Shown here one piece after another: positions 13,477 through 24,279 of a stretch of 64,000 bases of DNA. The stretch lies in NCBI GenBank assembly GCA_905250125.1, contig CAJNOL010000808.1, positions 38,522 through 102,521 on the forward strand, in the 5' to 3' direction. This stretch comes from Rotaria sordida. Taxonomy: Eukaryota; Rotifera; Eurotatoria; Philodinida; Philodinidae. The translations under genes were made by a program, and so were the position numbers. The notes beneath the pieces are model-generated. The model saw only the letters and a program-made list of their open reading frames with translations. It had not been told where the DNA came from and did no database searches. Each line of letters opens with the position of its first letter. The first letter of the stretch is position 1.

Positions 13477-13482
13477 AATAAA
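13477..13482 (+). terminator. Polyadenylation signal (AATAAA) of COX17
   Basis: An AATAAA hexamer 80 bp after the COX17 stop and about 40 bp before the opposite-strand stop codon of the convergent gene. The COX17 transcript therefore probably ends at or just inside its neighbour's 3' UTR. Confidence 0.6.
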
Positions 13483-13522
13483 GACAAGAATGTGTTGTCC
13501 ATTTGAATTAGTTAATATAATA

Positions 13523-16085
13523 TTATGTTGATTTTGTACCTAAAAATAGTTTAATAAGATTATCAATTGAATAATGTCCATCTTCATCAAGTGGTAAACA
13601 TTGTTCAATTTTTTCAATATCATTCAAATTAATACCAATATCTTTTAATACTTTACGTAATTCACTTGGTGGAAAAAATCCAATATTATCCAAATCAATA
13701 ATACGTAATGCTTCACGTAATTCAATTTCTTCAGAACTTAATACATGTTCTCGATAATATTTACTTTTCTTTTTCTTTGTTGATACTGATCGTTTTTGTT
13801 CTCTCTTTGTTGAACTTGAATTCATCATACGATGACTTCGAGCTGCTGATGCAGATTTTGATCGTTTTGATGTTGTTTGTAATGTTGAATTACCATTAAC
13901 TAAATGTACATCGTCAATAATTGATTCAAATGTTGATGATAATAAAGGAGAAGAAGATGAAGGCATTTCCATATCTTGAATATTATGCAAATCTATCGGT
14001 TGTTGACTAGATGTATAATAAGTTTTAACCCTAGATCCCATTGAAGTAAAATCTACAGGAGTATCTTCATCATTAGATATTTTCTGTTTAGTTTCATCAA
14101 TAATAACTGATGAAACTTTTGGTTGATAATCAACTAAACAAGGTGGTGATGAAGCAGTTGGTGTATTTAATGTTTGAAAATCATAATGATAATGGCAAAA
14201 ATGTGATGAGTCATTAGTAGAAAGTGGAATAGGTGATGTTGATGATGACATAGCACGAGATACATTATATTGACCAGAAGTAGATGTATCAAAATTCTGA
14301 AATCATTAAAAAAAAAAGATTTTCATATTCAAGCGGAACATACTAAACTAGAAAATCGATTAATTCGATCAAACAACACATTAGACATATGACGATTCTT
14401 GTTCGAGGAACGGAACTAGTTTCAATTACTATTATCCATTATAAAAAAGAATAGATTCGGTTATTTGTTGAATAACTCGGCAATACTGATAGCTATCGAG
14501 CTTGAGTTTTCGACGTTAGAAAGAGCATGAGTGAAGGTACAAGTCTACCTGAGAATCACACTACTTGAGAAGTTTTCTAGAGGTTCCAGAGATTTTTTGG
14601 AAAACCGCTGTTTGATTCGCTTAATTAGCTGTATATTCAACTTCAATTTAGCAATATTGTAGCCCAATGTCTATACGTTTTCACCCTTTCCTTAAAAAAT
14701 GATGACTATTTTCACTGAACTTTCGATCCTTTCCTAGCTATTTACCGGAAAATAAAATTAAGGAATTTCAACCTGAAAATTCATCCATAGAATGTCTGAA
14801 AAGTTTTAGCCAAAAAAGATGTTTCTTTCTCGTGATATCAGATTTTCAATTTCACTTGAAAATACACCTAATCAAGCGAATCAGACAGTGATTTCTCAAA
14901 AAACCTCTGGAATTCCCTAGAGAACCTTTCAAGTATTTTGATTCTCAAGTCGATCTGTACCTCCACTCATGCTCTTTCTAACATCGAAAACCAGAGCTCG
15001 ATAGCTTTCGGCGTTATTGAGTTATTCAACAAGCAACTGAGTTCATTGTGAGTCATATAGCTAAACTGTACAAGTATACCGGAATCGAGCTATGAGAAAT
15101 TTATACTTTGGAGAAAATCACATGTTCGATAACTCACGAGGGAATCTTTTCAACCAACATGATATTCATTTGATGATTAATAGAAAATTCTAGAATAGTT
15201 TACTTTTTCCGAGTCTTTGTTCTTGAGATATTGAAATTTTACTGAGTTTTTCAACAAAACTGTAGTTACGTGAGAGTTTCGACTTCAAACTTGGCATGAT
15301 AGTATTCAATACCTCAGGAGAGGATATACTAGGAAAGTTACAATTTGCCCAATGGACTAATCTCATTGAGAATTTTGTTCGGGCAACATTTGAAGTCGAA
15401 ACTCTCACGGACTACAACTTTTTGTTGAAAAAATTTCGATATCTCAAGAACAAAGGCCCGAAAAATCAAACCATTCTAAAATTTTCTATTACTCATCAAA
15501 TAAAAATCATGTCGGTCGAAAAGTGATCTAACACTTGAAGAGATTCCTTCATCATCTCATGTGATAAGAATTGGAAGCTATGATTTATCTTTTGCACACC
15601 TTAATTAATGGACAAACAATATCTTTTTCATTGATAATCCATTTTCCATTAGTTCCATCATTATTAATTGGTTTTTCTAATAAATCTTCTGTTAATAATA
15701 TTGAATTATTTGAATCTATTTCATTTGATATATATCTATCTTTTTTATGTTTTCTTGAACGATGAAATTTTTTTTTTAATATATTAAATAACCATGGTGC
15801 ATTTGTATTTTGTGATTTTAACATTTCATTCATACTTATTGGCATAGCACCTGGTAAATTTTTATAATAATTTACTGATCTATTATCTTTTATAAAAATA
15901 TTTGATATTGAACTTTTTAATTGTTTACTATTGTTAAAATATGTTTTAGCAAGATATCTCCATGAATGATTATCTTCATTAATAGATGCATAATCACTTT
16001 TTAATGAAAGTGATTTCGACATATGTGAAAATAAATCAGTCTCTGATAAGACTTTCAATTCATCATCCGTCGAATAATTTGCCAT
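13523..16085 (-). CDS. EF-hand domain protein of unknown function
   Basis: Two exons on the minus strand: 16085-15600 and 14296-13523, joined phase 0 across a 1,303-bp intron, giving 419 aa. The C-terminal 65 residues form a calmodulin-like EF-hand pair (ELREALRIIDLDNIGF... and ...PLDEDGHYSIDNLIKLF). The second loop has acidic residues at positions 1 and 3; the first is weaker. The remainder is Ser/Thr-rich and basic (KKKKSK near 185 of the second exon) with no recognised domain. The N-terminal exon (MANYSTDDELKV...) also matches nothing I recognise. The link between the exons rests on a GTGTGC donor and a TTTCAG acceptor in matching phase, so they could be two genes. The intron is almost filled by two inverted-repeat elements. 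Confidence 0.68.
14455..15040. repeat. Foldback element B in EF-hand gene intron
   Basis: Arms of about 170 bp (roughly 14455-14630 and 14870-15040) are reverse complements. Examples: TTGTTGAATAACTC left with GAGTTATTCAACAA right, and GTTAGAAAGAGCATGAGTG left with CACTCATGCTCTTTCTAAC right. The centre (14745-14865) contains a module resembling one arm of the 8990-9287 element (GGAATTTCAACCTGAAAATT ... TCAGATTTTCAATTT). Confidence 0.88.
15140..15550. repeat. Foldback element C in EF-hand gene intron
   Basis: Arms of about 160-200 bp, roughly 15140-15300 and 15345-15550. Examples: CTTTGTTCTTGAGATATTGA left with TCGATATCTCAAGAACAAAG right, and GTGAGAGTTTCGACTTCAAA left with TTTGAAGTCGAAACTCTCAC right. 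It lies about 100 bp from element B and ends about 50 bp from the 5' splice site. Confidence 0.9.
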
Positions 16086-16231
16086 TCGAACAATCGAAGT
16101 ATAAAAAAAAAAAGAAAAGCACACACACACACGTACAAATACACGAAAAAAAAGAAGAAGAAAGTTTGTTTATGTAACCCAAGCAACAAAAGTGAAAAAA
16201 AAAACAAAAGAAACAAATAAACAAAATATTC

Positions 16232-18720
16232 TCAAACACCAATACAACCCGATACTAATTTTCTCCAAGTTTTCATTGAATGTGAATGATGATGATGATG
16301 ATGATGACGCGTTCGTTGTTGTTTATTTGTTGTTTGATCTTGTTTTTGTTGTTCAACTATAGGTAAAACTGATGTTGATGATAATGATGTTGTTGTTGTT
16401 GTTGTTGTTGTATTTCCATCACGAAATTCAATAGCTGTTAAAACAGCTGTATCAAAAACAGTTTTTAAATTTTTTTCCGTTAATGATGAACATTCAATAT
16501 AAGTACACGCATGCATTTGTTGTGCACGTGCACGTGCTTCTTTTTCCGTCACCGGTTTTAATTTTTGTTGATCAAGTGTTAATAATGTTTGTAGATCTGA
16601 TCGAAGATCCATTTGTGTACCAACAAGTATAATCGGAATCTTTGAATTGGAACGACGTGCACGTGATAACCAATATGTTATTGCATTTTGAAATGATTGA
16701 GGATTAACAACACTAAAGCATAGTAATATAACATCACTGTATGGAATACATAAACCATGTAACGGTGAAAATTGTTCCTAAATAATAAAAAACAATGTTA
16801 TTATTTTCTTTTTGTTTTTACATAATTTTTGATTTATTCAATTGATATTCTAATGAGATTCTGTGTTCTATGATTATTATTTGTTTTTTTTTTGTTTTAT
16901 GACAATATTAATGAATAAATTAATAATCATCTACGTAATATGAAAATAAATTGAACAATTGAAATAAACTAAATCTATCAATTTTATTTAGCTCAATTAC
17001 ATTTCATAAGAGTTTCTTTGTAGTATATCCATTCTTATATAAACGATTTACACATGATAAGAAAAAGATAAATATATTATTTATCGGTTTGATCTGTTGA
17101 AAACTCGAAATAAAGCTTCTTACTTCGCACGCAAACATATCTCATAGGACGAATCTAATTTATATCAATATTAGGAAAGAAAAAGCGATTATCAACAAAT
17201 GAAATTCGATATAAAATCGGATCAAATTTACATTAATTATAGAATTCTTCGATTTCTTTTTGCCATAAATGAAAATGTCATATATATATATGGTTCATGA
17301 AAATATTTTTCCACTAGGATAATGCCATATTTTGAAATAGTATAAAACAATAAATTTTATCCCTAATAAGATATTGTTAAAAATAGAATTTACAAGCATA
17401 GATGATATTTCATAAGATGATAATGACCTTTGGAAGAAAGGAAGTTTTTTTTCTAAATGTTATACGTGTCATCAAGTACTTTGATGGGTAATTAATCATA
17501 AAAACACGACGTTCTCAGAACAATATTCGGTCTATTAGACAGCATAGAACTCTTTTTGTTAATGATTTGAATAAAACAAATTTTCTAAATTAACACGCAC
17601 ATGTAAATACTAGATTCAAATTAATAAAAAATTCGACCTATAACATTTTTCTAGAGCTTTAACCTCTATTACTATTAATTGTATCTGAAATTTCGAAAAA
17701 TTTTACCCAAATTATCTCGGGACAAAGAATTTTGCAAAGTCTACTAGACGGAGCAGTTTTTTTTTTTCGGAGAACTTTGTGTTTTTATAATTAGCTATCT
17801 ATGAAGATACTTGATGATATGTATAACATTTCGAAAAAAAAAACTTTCATTCTTCTAAATGCCATAATCGTCTGATTAAATACCAGCTATGCTCATAAAT
17901 TCTATTTTTAACAAGTTTTCATTAGGAATCAAATTTATTATTTTATGCTATTTGAAATCATAGCATTAGTTCACTGGAAAAATATAATCAAGCACTCCAT
18001 CTCTGAAGTATGTAAAAAAAAAACAAGGACATTCGATCTATTTTTCGAATTCTTACTTCTTCTTATTCAAGTTGAATATAAATAAATGTGTTTCATCTCA
18101 ATGTCTATCGAACAAAATAGTACAGGTATGAGAATGTATACATTCTCTTCGATTGATTGAAATGGAAGAAAAAAAAAAAAGATTAATAAAAATAAATAAC
18201 ATTTGGCCTACTTTACTCTACTCGTCAATAAGATCTATAATTATGACCATGCTTATTGCCTATATTTTCTACTTTACAATTATATCAATATTCTACTCAT
18301 AAATATATTAAGAAGTCTCAAGGTTATCATAGTGATATTCTTTCATTTGTATGTATTATAAATATACATGTTATTTACCTTTCCTCCTGTATCGCAAATG
18401 TCGAAATGAACAAGTCGAGTACCAACAGAAACATCAACAGAATAATTATCAAATGCAGTTGGTACATATTTTGTTGGAAAGTCATTTGTTGTATAACTAA
18501 CAACTAATGAAGACTTTCCAACACCAGAATCACCAATAATAACACATGTTATATGACCACCTGTATGATGTGTATCTAAAGATGATGATGGTACAAGTGG
18601 AATAGATGAATTTGATGATGGTGATGAGGATATTGTTGTTGATGATTGAGTAGCTGATGATGAGGTCATATCATTTTGTGTCCTTGTTGTTGTCATCGTT
18701 TCGAAACAATTTGGACTCAT
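16232..18720 (-). CDS. RhoU/RhoV-like atypical Rho GTPase
   Basis: Two exons (18720-18379, 16777-16232) join phase 0 into 295 aa. An in-frame TAG lies one codon before the ATG. A Ser/Thr-rich N-terminal extension (1-54) precedes a Rho fold closest to the Wrch/Chp (RhoU/V) group: [20 protein letters not shown] (switch I, T88), LVGTQMDLR (TQxD base-binding motif, 168-171), [13 protein letters not shown]. Like RhoU/V it has extended N- and C-termini and ends in a Cys-containing tetrapeptide (CIGV) that could be lipidated. A Thr run and a His run lie in the C-terminal extension. The P-loop is GDSGVGKS (63-70) and switch II is DTGGK (110-114). Compared with Rac/RhoU these differ at positions equivalent to 12, 13, 59 and 61. 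RhoU/V proteins signal to PAK and actin at membranes. Confidence 0.88.
17300..17992. repeat. Foldback element D in Rho GTPase intron
   Basis: Arms of about 190-200 bp (roughly 17300-17500 and 17800-17992) are reverse complements: TTGTTAAAAATAGAATTTA left with TAAATTCTATTTTTAACAA right, and AAATGTTATACGTGTCATCA left with TGATGATATGTATAACATTT right. It occupies the middle of a 1,601-bp intron (16778-18378). The interior loop of about 300 bp carries no recognised frame. Confidence 0.9.
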
Positions 18721-19206
18721 TTTCTAAATAGTGCACAGCAACATGATTGAAGGTAAAAAAAGAAGTAATAAAAAAAAAGGAATATGTAAAAGAAGAAGGA
18801 GTGTGGCAAGAACAAGAGGGACAGAGAGGGAAGAAAAAAAAATAGAAGTAATGATTTCAAATAATATTGACATTTTCGACAAGATGCCAAATTACATTCG
18901 ATCAACTACCTTTAAAATATATACATCAGTTAACTTTGTTGACAAAGAACAGAACAGAACAGAACAACGAATATTGATTTGAATAATAGATTTTTAGTTT
19001 ACTAATAGTATCAACAGAAAAAAAAATGATCTACAAGAGACAAATAAACAGAAGAACAACAAAAAAGAAAAAGAACTTGCTCATCATACGTGCTCTTTTT
19101 CTATGTTTGCCAACCATCTCGGTTAGAGATATTTCTTATCGTATATCATCATATGCTTTCTTTTATGTTACTCTAACTTACTCTGACAACAACAAATGAA
19201 AATAAA

Positions 19207-19230
19207 GAGAGAGAGAGAGAGAGAGAGAGA
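19207..19230. repeat. (GA)n microsatellite
   Basis: Twelve GA units, about 110 bp before a CT tract of opposite sense (19343-19363). Confidence 0.95.
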
Positions 19231-19342
19231 CATGAAGAAACCAGGCACGATCCATTTCTCCTGTTGTTCGTTCTTTTTTTTTTATATCTAGAATCATTCA
19301 GTCATAATCTTTTTTTTTCCTCGCTCTCTGTCTCTTTCTCTT

Positions 19343-19363
19343 TCTCTCTCTCTCTCTCTCTCT
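19343..19363. repeat. (TC)n microsatellite
   Basis: About ten TC units, preceded by an imperfect CT-rich stretch from 19324. It is the reverse complement of the GA tract at 19207-19230. Confidence 0.95.
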
Positions 19364-21819
19364 TTGCTTGTTGTCAATAAAATATTATCCTGGGGCGACA
19401 AGGAATGCAGAACAAGAAGAAATGCAACATCAACCATACTGTTTTGATTAGTATATAAAGATTTGTATAAAAATTTGCTACAAACTGAATCAAGATATCT
19501 GTAAGACGACGATGGTTATTTAGCAAGACAAGGGAAAACGATTCTTGATATATGTGTTACAGAGAAACGCAAGAAAAGATCTTGCTGTTCGTTTATCAAA
19601 ACAATGGAAACGATAAAAAAACGACATAACACAAGTAGAGCATGCAAAAAAAAAGAACAAAACGATGATTGTTCTTAGAAACACTGTTCGTGCAAGTCAA
19701 ATTTAATTAGTAGAAAGGATGTGACTATGTAATAGACATGAATAGAAATTTCTTGCATGTATATTTCTTAACCATCAGTAAATGACGTAGATCGATCGTA
19801 TTAACGGTAATAGAAGCGTAATGTCCTCGATTTTAAATCACCAAATCGGAAGTTGAACTTTGTGCTTACTACTTATGTTAACTATGACTTGTGTATTCAC
19901 GGAGAATGAAGCGTTTGCAATGAGATCTATGTATATATGTTGATGTGATGGCTGCGGTAGGAAATCAATTTTTCGAACGAAGGACAGCAGAAGAAAAAAA
20001 AAATGGGTACAGTGAAATCATCACTTTTTTCTCTTCTTTATGTATTTCTCTTGTTGATGTCGTTTCCTTTGCGCGTCTACTCAAGGATCCGATGAGAATA
20101 ACAAAACTTTTTTTTTTGCTATTGCATCACCGTAACTTCTTTTTTTTTTCTCTCTTCAGGGCATTTAACACGCATGTATATTAAAAAAAGTACAATAATT
20201 TTGATATGCCTAACTAATACAAACATACGATACATCCTACCTTGACAATAACGATCGATACAATCAATAGCGATTATTTTACTAAAAAAAATAAAAATAG
20301 GAAAATCTCTTTCATAAAAACGTTTATCATGGTGAAACAAGAAAAAAAAAAAAGGAGAAAAAATTTACTACTAATAGACAAACATTTTGACAATGCTGAT
20401 CACACTTCATTATAGAAATAATTTAGAAAAAAACAGACAAAATGATGTTAGTATAATTTATTATAGTGCACTAAAAGAATGATGATATGAAAAACTAATT
20501 TATACGACGTTCATTAGTATTGGTGTCTGTCAGTTGTCCTTCTTTTCTCTTTTAATAAGTACGTTGAATAACGAAGATGATGAATATCTAACATAGCTAT
20601 TGAATATCAATCGATCACGTAGATGTACAAGAGGAAAAAAAAAATTTGAAACTTACTATCATATTTGACCCTCTCTAACGTACAATCGCATCTGCTTCAC
20701 CTTTTTCTCCGTTTTTTTTTCTCTCTTCTCTTCCAAATAAAAACTCTTCTTTTGTGTTGCATTCATTGCGTGTATGTGTGTGCGTAACAGCAGTTATACA
20801 GTATGGTGTTCGGACGAGCAATTATTCTTTTGCTTCGTCTCATCTAGCTAGCAGCCACACAAAATATGATACCTCCTTTGTCTTTTCAATGTTTTATCAA
20901 GAAAATGAGAATATGTATGTGACGGAATGTGGAGAAAAAAAAACAAAATACAACAAAAGAAAACATCAATATGTGAACTTGACCATCAATAGTATATTGT
21001 AATGAGTTTGAGAAGTCTCTCACATATACACATTTATATATAGACACATATATACTCGCCCTTTTGGCATGTTCATTGAAGCGAAAGAGTGGAAGAGAAA
21101 AGTGACAAATTCATTTTGCTCCTCAATCTACTATAACATTGCGCTTCGACTGTATATAACCTATCAATAACGCCAGATCGATCAACAACAATGAAGATAG
21201 ATGTTGATGATGTAACAATAACCGGTGAAATTGATGCACATAATAAAGAATAACTTAATAAAAAGAATATATTATTGATCGATAAGCTGTTTATTATATT
21301 CAAATAAGATATGGTCAATCCGAAGAATATTTGTTTTTTTCATATAACAATCTTTGTAAAAAGAAAAACAAATAAAAATACAATTTTTGACGTCATCTAT
21401 TGACATTGAGTTACCGAGATATTTTTCTCAAGATTTCTCTTCATCGTTCGAACTTATGCAAATAGCATGCCATACTATGGAAGAATAGGATGCATTCTTG
21501 GGAAAAGAAACTCGAACTATGATATATATACATTTTTTTTTTCATATGAGAAAATGACTCTTATTCTTATTTTATTTCCGTTTTTTTTTTCTTCTAACAA
21601 AAGTAATTTTGTGTTAACTCATTTTTTTTTTATAAATATCGTGTTTTATTTTAAATCAAAAAATATCAAAAAAGGAAAAAAAAAGTGTGAATATTTGATG
21701 ACATACTTGACTACATATTTTAAGTGCTAAGAAGAAAAAAAAGGAGAAAGAAACGTCATTCAATTTAAAAACTATACATTCAACTTCATTTGATTTAAAA
21801 ACTTTTTCTAAAAAAAAGA

Positions 21820-24279
21820 ATGACAGAATCTCCACTCAATATTCCTGTTTATGAAGGTTCTATGGTATCACTTCGTAGTTCAGTTCCATCCATTGCTCGA
21901 TTACGTCAAGTGACAGATTTAGCCAAGCGGTAAATAATTATCTTTGTACTACATTTTAAACATATCTGTAATTCTACTAAACATTCATAATACTTAAATA
22001 ATTAATTAGAACTAAGAATTACTTAAGTCGATTATAAGAGTTTATCTTTAATAATAGAACAAAAAAATCTAGTTAATAGGATGTATACAAAAGATTTATT
22101 CAAAAAATAATCTTAGTAGATATTTCTATGTCGTATTTTCATAGTTTATTAAATATAAAGGAAAAAAATTCATTATGGACCATTTCAGGTGAAATCGGGC
22201 ATACCAACCTTTCATTTGACTTTGATACATTACAAAGATTTCTTTTTTCTGAATAAGTTCTTTTAGCATTAACATATGTAAATATGTTGGCGTTTTCAGC
22301 TGACTATTCCTTAAAAAAGTAATTATCGAATAACTTTTTAATCATATGAGAAAAAAATCCGAAAACTTCAGGATAGACTCAATAGTACGAATTACATCTA
22401 TGATGAAATTTTCTATACGATTGGACTTTTAAAAAAAAAATCGATTTTCTAGAGATCCTATCAATTTGAAGTAACATCATATACATATAACATATAGAAA
22501 TTAGCTCTAGGAAATTTCATCATCGTGAGATACCTTTGTTTTAATTTTGCTCATATGTTAAATGTAGTCGTTGAATTACTACTACAAAACAAAAGATAAT
22601 TTGTTTGTTTTCTTTTAGAAAAATTGAACCAGAACCAAAATGGAAAAATGGTCAACTTGAATCAAAATATCAATGTCTAGCATGTAATAGTTATTTAAAA
22701 TTTCCTATTCAATTTGAAGATTGTGGTCATCATGTATGTTCAAATTGTTTACCGGATATTATGCGGTATGAATAATAATATTTTGATTTTAAATTATTTA
22801 AAGAATTCTATCTATTATTTAGTATTGCTCCACGTTGTCCAAGTTGTCAACAACCAATATCACGTGATAAGATTGTTAATGATAAAATATTACAAAAAGA
22901 AATTCAAAATCTCAATGTTTATTGTTCAAATCAAGATAAAGGTTGTGATTGGAAAGGAATATTAAAAGACTTCCCAGTAAGTAGATTTTTATTATAGGAC
23001 AAAAAAAAATAAAATTGATATATCTTTTTTTTTTTATTAGGTTCATATAGAAAAATGTGGATTTCTATCATTCGAATGTGTAAATGGATGTGGAGGAAGA
23101 TTTGAAAAACGTTTTCTAACTAAACATCAAACTGAAGATTGTCCAAAAAGAAAAGTTATTTGTGAATTTTGTATGAATAATTATTTTATTATTAATATAA
23201 TAAATAAATTTTATTATTATATTAATTAAGGTAAAACAAATATTATATTCGAAGATGAAATTCCTCATTTAAATATTTGTACTGAATTTAAAATTCCTTG
23301 TCCAAATAAATGTTCAAATCAAGAATTTAAACGTGGTCAAGTAAATAATTTTATCAATTATATTAAATAATAATTTGCTTATTTTATCTAGATACAAAAT
23401 CATTTAGAAAATGAATGTCCAAAACAAGCATTATCTTGTCCATTTACTGAATGTGGATGTGAATATCGTGGTCAACGATTAGATATTACTAAACATATAA
23501 AAGAATCACCAGGTCTTCATTTAAATATAGCTGGAAAAACAATTTCAATACAAAAAAAATTATTACAAACATTTGAAGAATGTATGAATGAACAAAAAAA
23601 ATGGATTGAATTATTAGCAAAAAAAGTTAATGCTTTAGAAAAAACTTATGGAGCTCAATATATATGGAAAATTGATCATTATCAGGTAGAAATAAAGATT
23701 TTAAAAAAAATCTTTGATAAATTGAAGATTATTTAGATGAAAAAAATTTTGTTTATTTTTTTTCTTTTTATATTTTATAGGAACGATTACAAGATGCACG
23801 TTCAAATAAGAAAACAACTTTATTCAGTCCACCATTTTTAACTAGTCGACATGGTTATCGACTAGCACTTGCAATCTGTTTAGATGGTGATGGAAAAGGT
23901 AAAAATTCTTTTATAAAATATTTAATTATATCTCTATTGATTTGATTTAGCAAAAGGAAAATATATTTCATTATTTATATGTATTTGTCGTGGTGATTAT
24001 GATGCATTATTATCTTGGCCATTTTCACATCATGTTACATTTACATTACTTGATCAATGTGAAGATATTGATAATCGTCGTCCTATAATATATAGTGTTA
24101 AACCAAATGCATGTAAAGAAAATAAACCATTTTTAGGTCGTCCTGTAACAGAAAGAAATGCAAGTTTTGGTGCACAAAAATTTACAGATGTAGAAACAAT
24201 GACATCATTTGAATATATTAAAGATGATACAATATTTATTAAAGTTGAAATTGATAATGAAGAAATGATTATTATATAA
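21820..24279 (+). CDS. TRAF-family protein (RING, TRAF zinc fingers, MATH)
   Basis: A cytoplasmic adaptor and probable E3 ubiquitin ligase of the TNF-receptor-associated factor family. Eight exons: 21820-21929, 22619-22765, 22823-22976, 23041-23170, 23231-23340, 23392-23685, 23781-23898, 23951-24279. They sum to 464 codons (463 aa) with matching phases. Domain order: a RING finger (CLAC, then DCGHHVCSNC, then CPSC, roughly residues 52-92), two or more TRAF-type Cys/His fingers in exons 3-6, a short coiled coil (IQKKLLQTFEECMNEQKK region), and a C-terminal MATH domain (from TLFSPPFLTSRHGYRLALAI onward, with the SFGAQKF signature near the end). RING cysteines and histidine are intact. The first intron (689 bp) is large for the gene. 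The closest vertebrate subtype is not assignable by eye. Confidence 0.93.

Larger units (their letters stand above)
18721..21819. other. Divergent intergenic region (Rho GTPase / TRAF)
   Basis: A 3.1-kb spacer between two divergently transcribed genes, so it should hold both promoters. It contains GA and CT microsatellites, A/T homopolymers and scattered short frames without family resemblance. No RNA gene was recognised. Confidence 0.5.

Noticed and set aside
15296-15526. Open frame inside foldback element C
   Set aside because: It runs through the loop and right arm of an inverted repeat within an intron; a similar frame exists on the opposite strand purely by symmetry.
21930-22618. Possible foldback element in the first TRAF intron
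   Set aside because: Short complementary words exist (GATGAAATTTTCT and GGAAATTTCATC), but no continuous arms could be traced. A few words resemble element A, which is too little to call.
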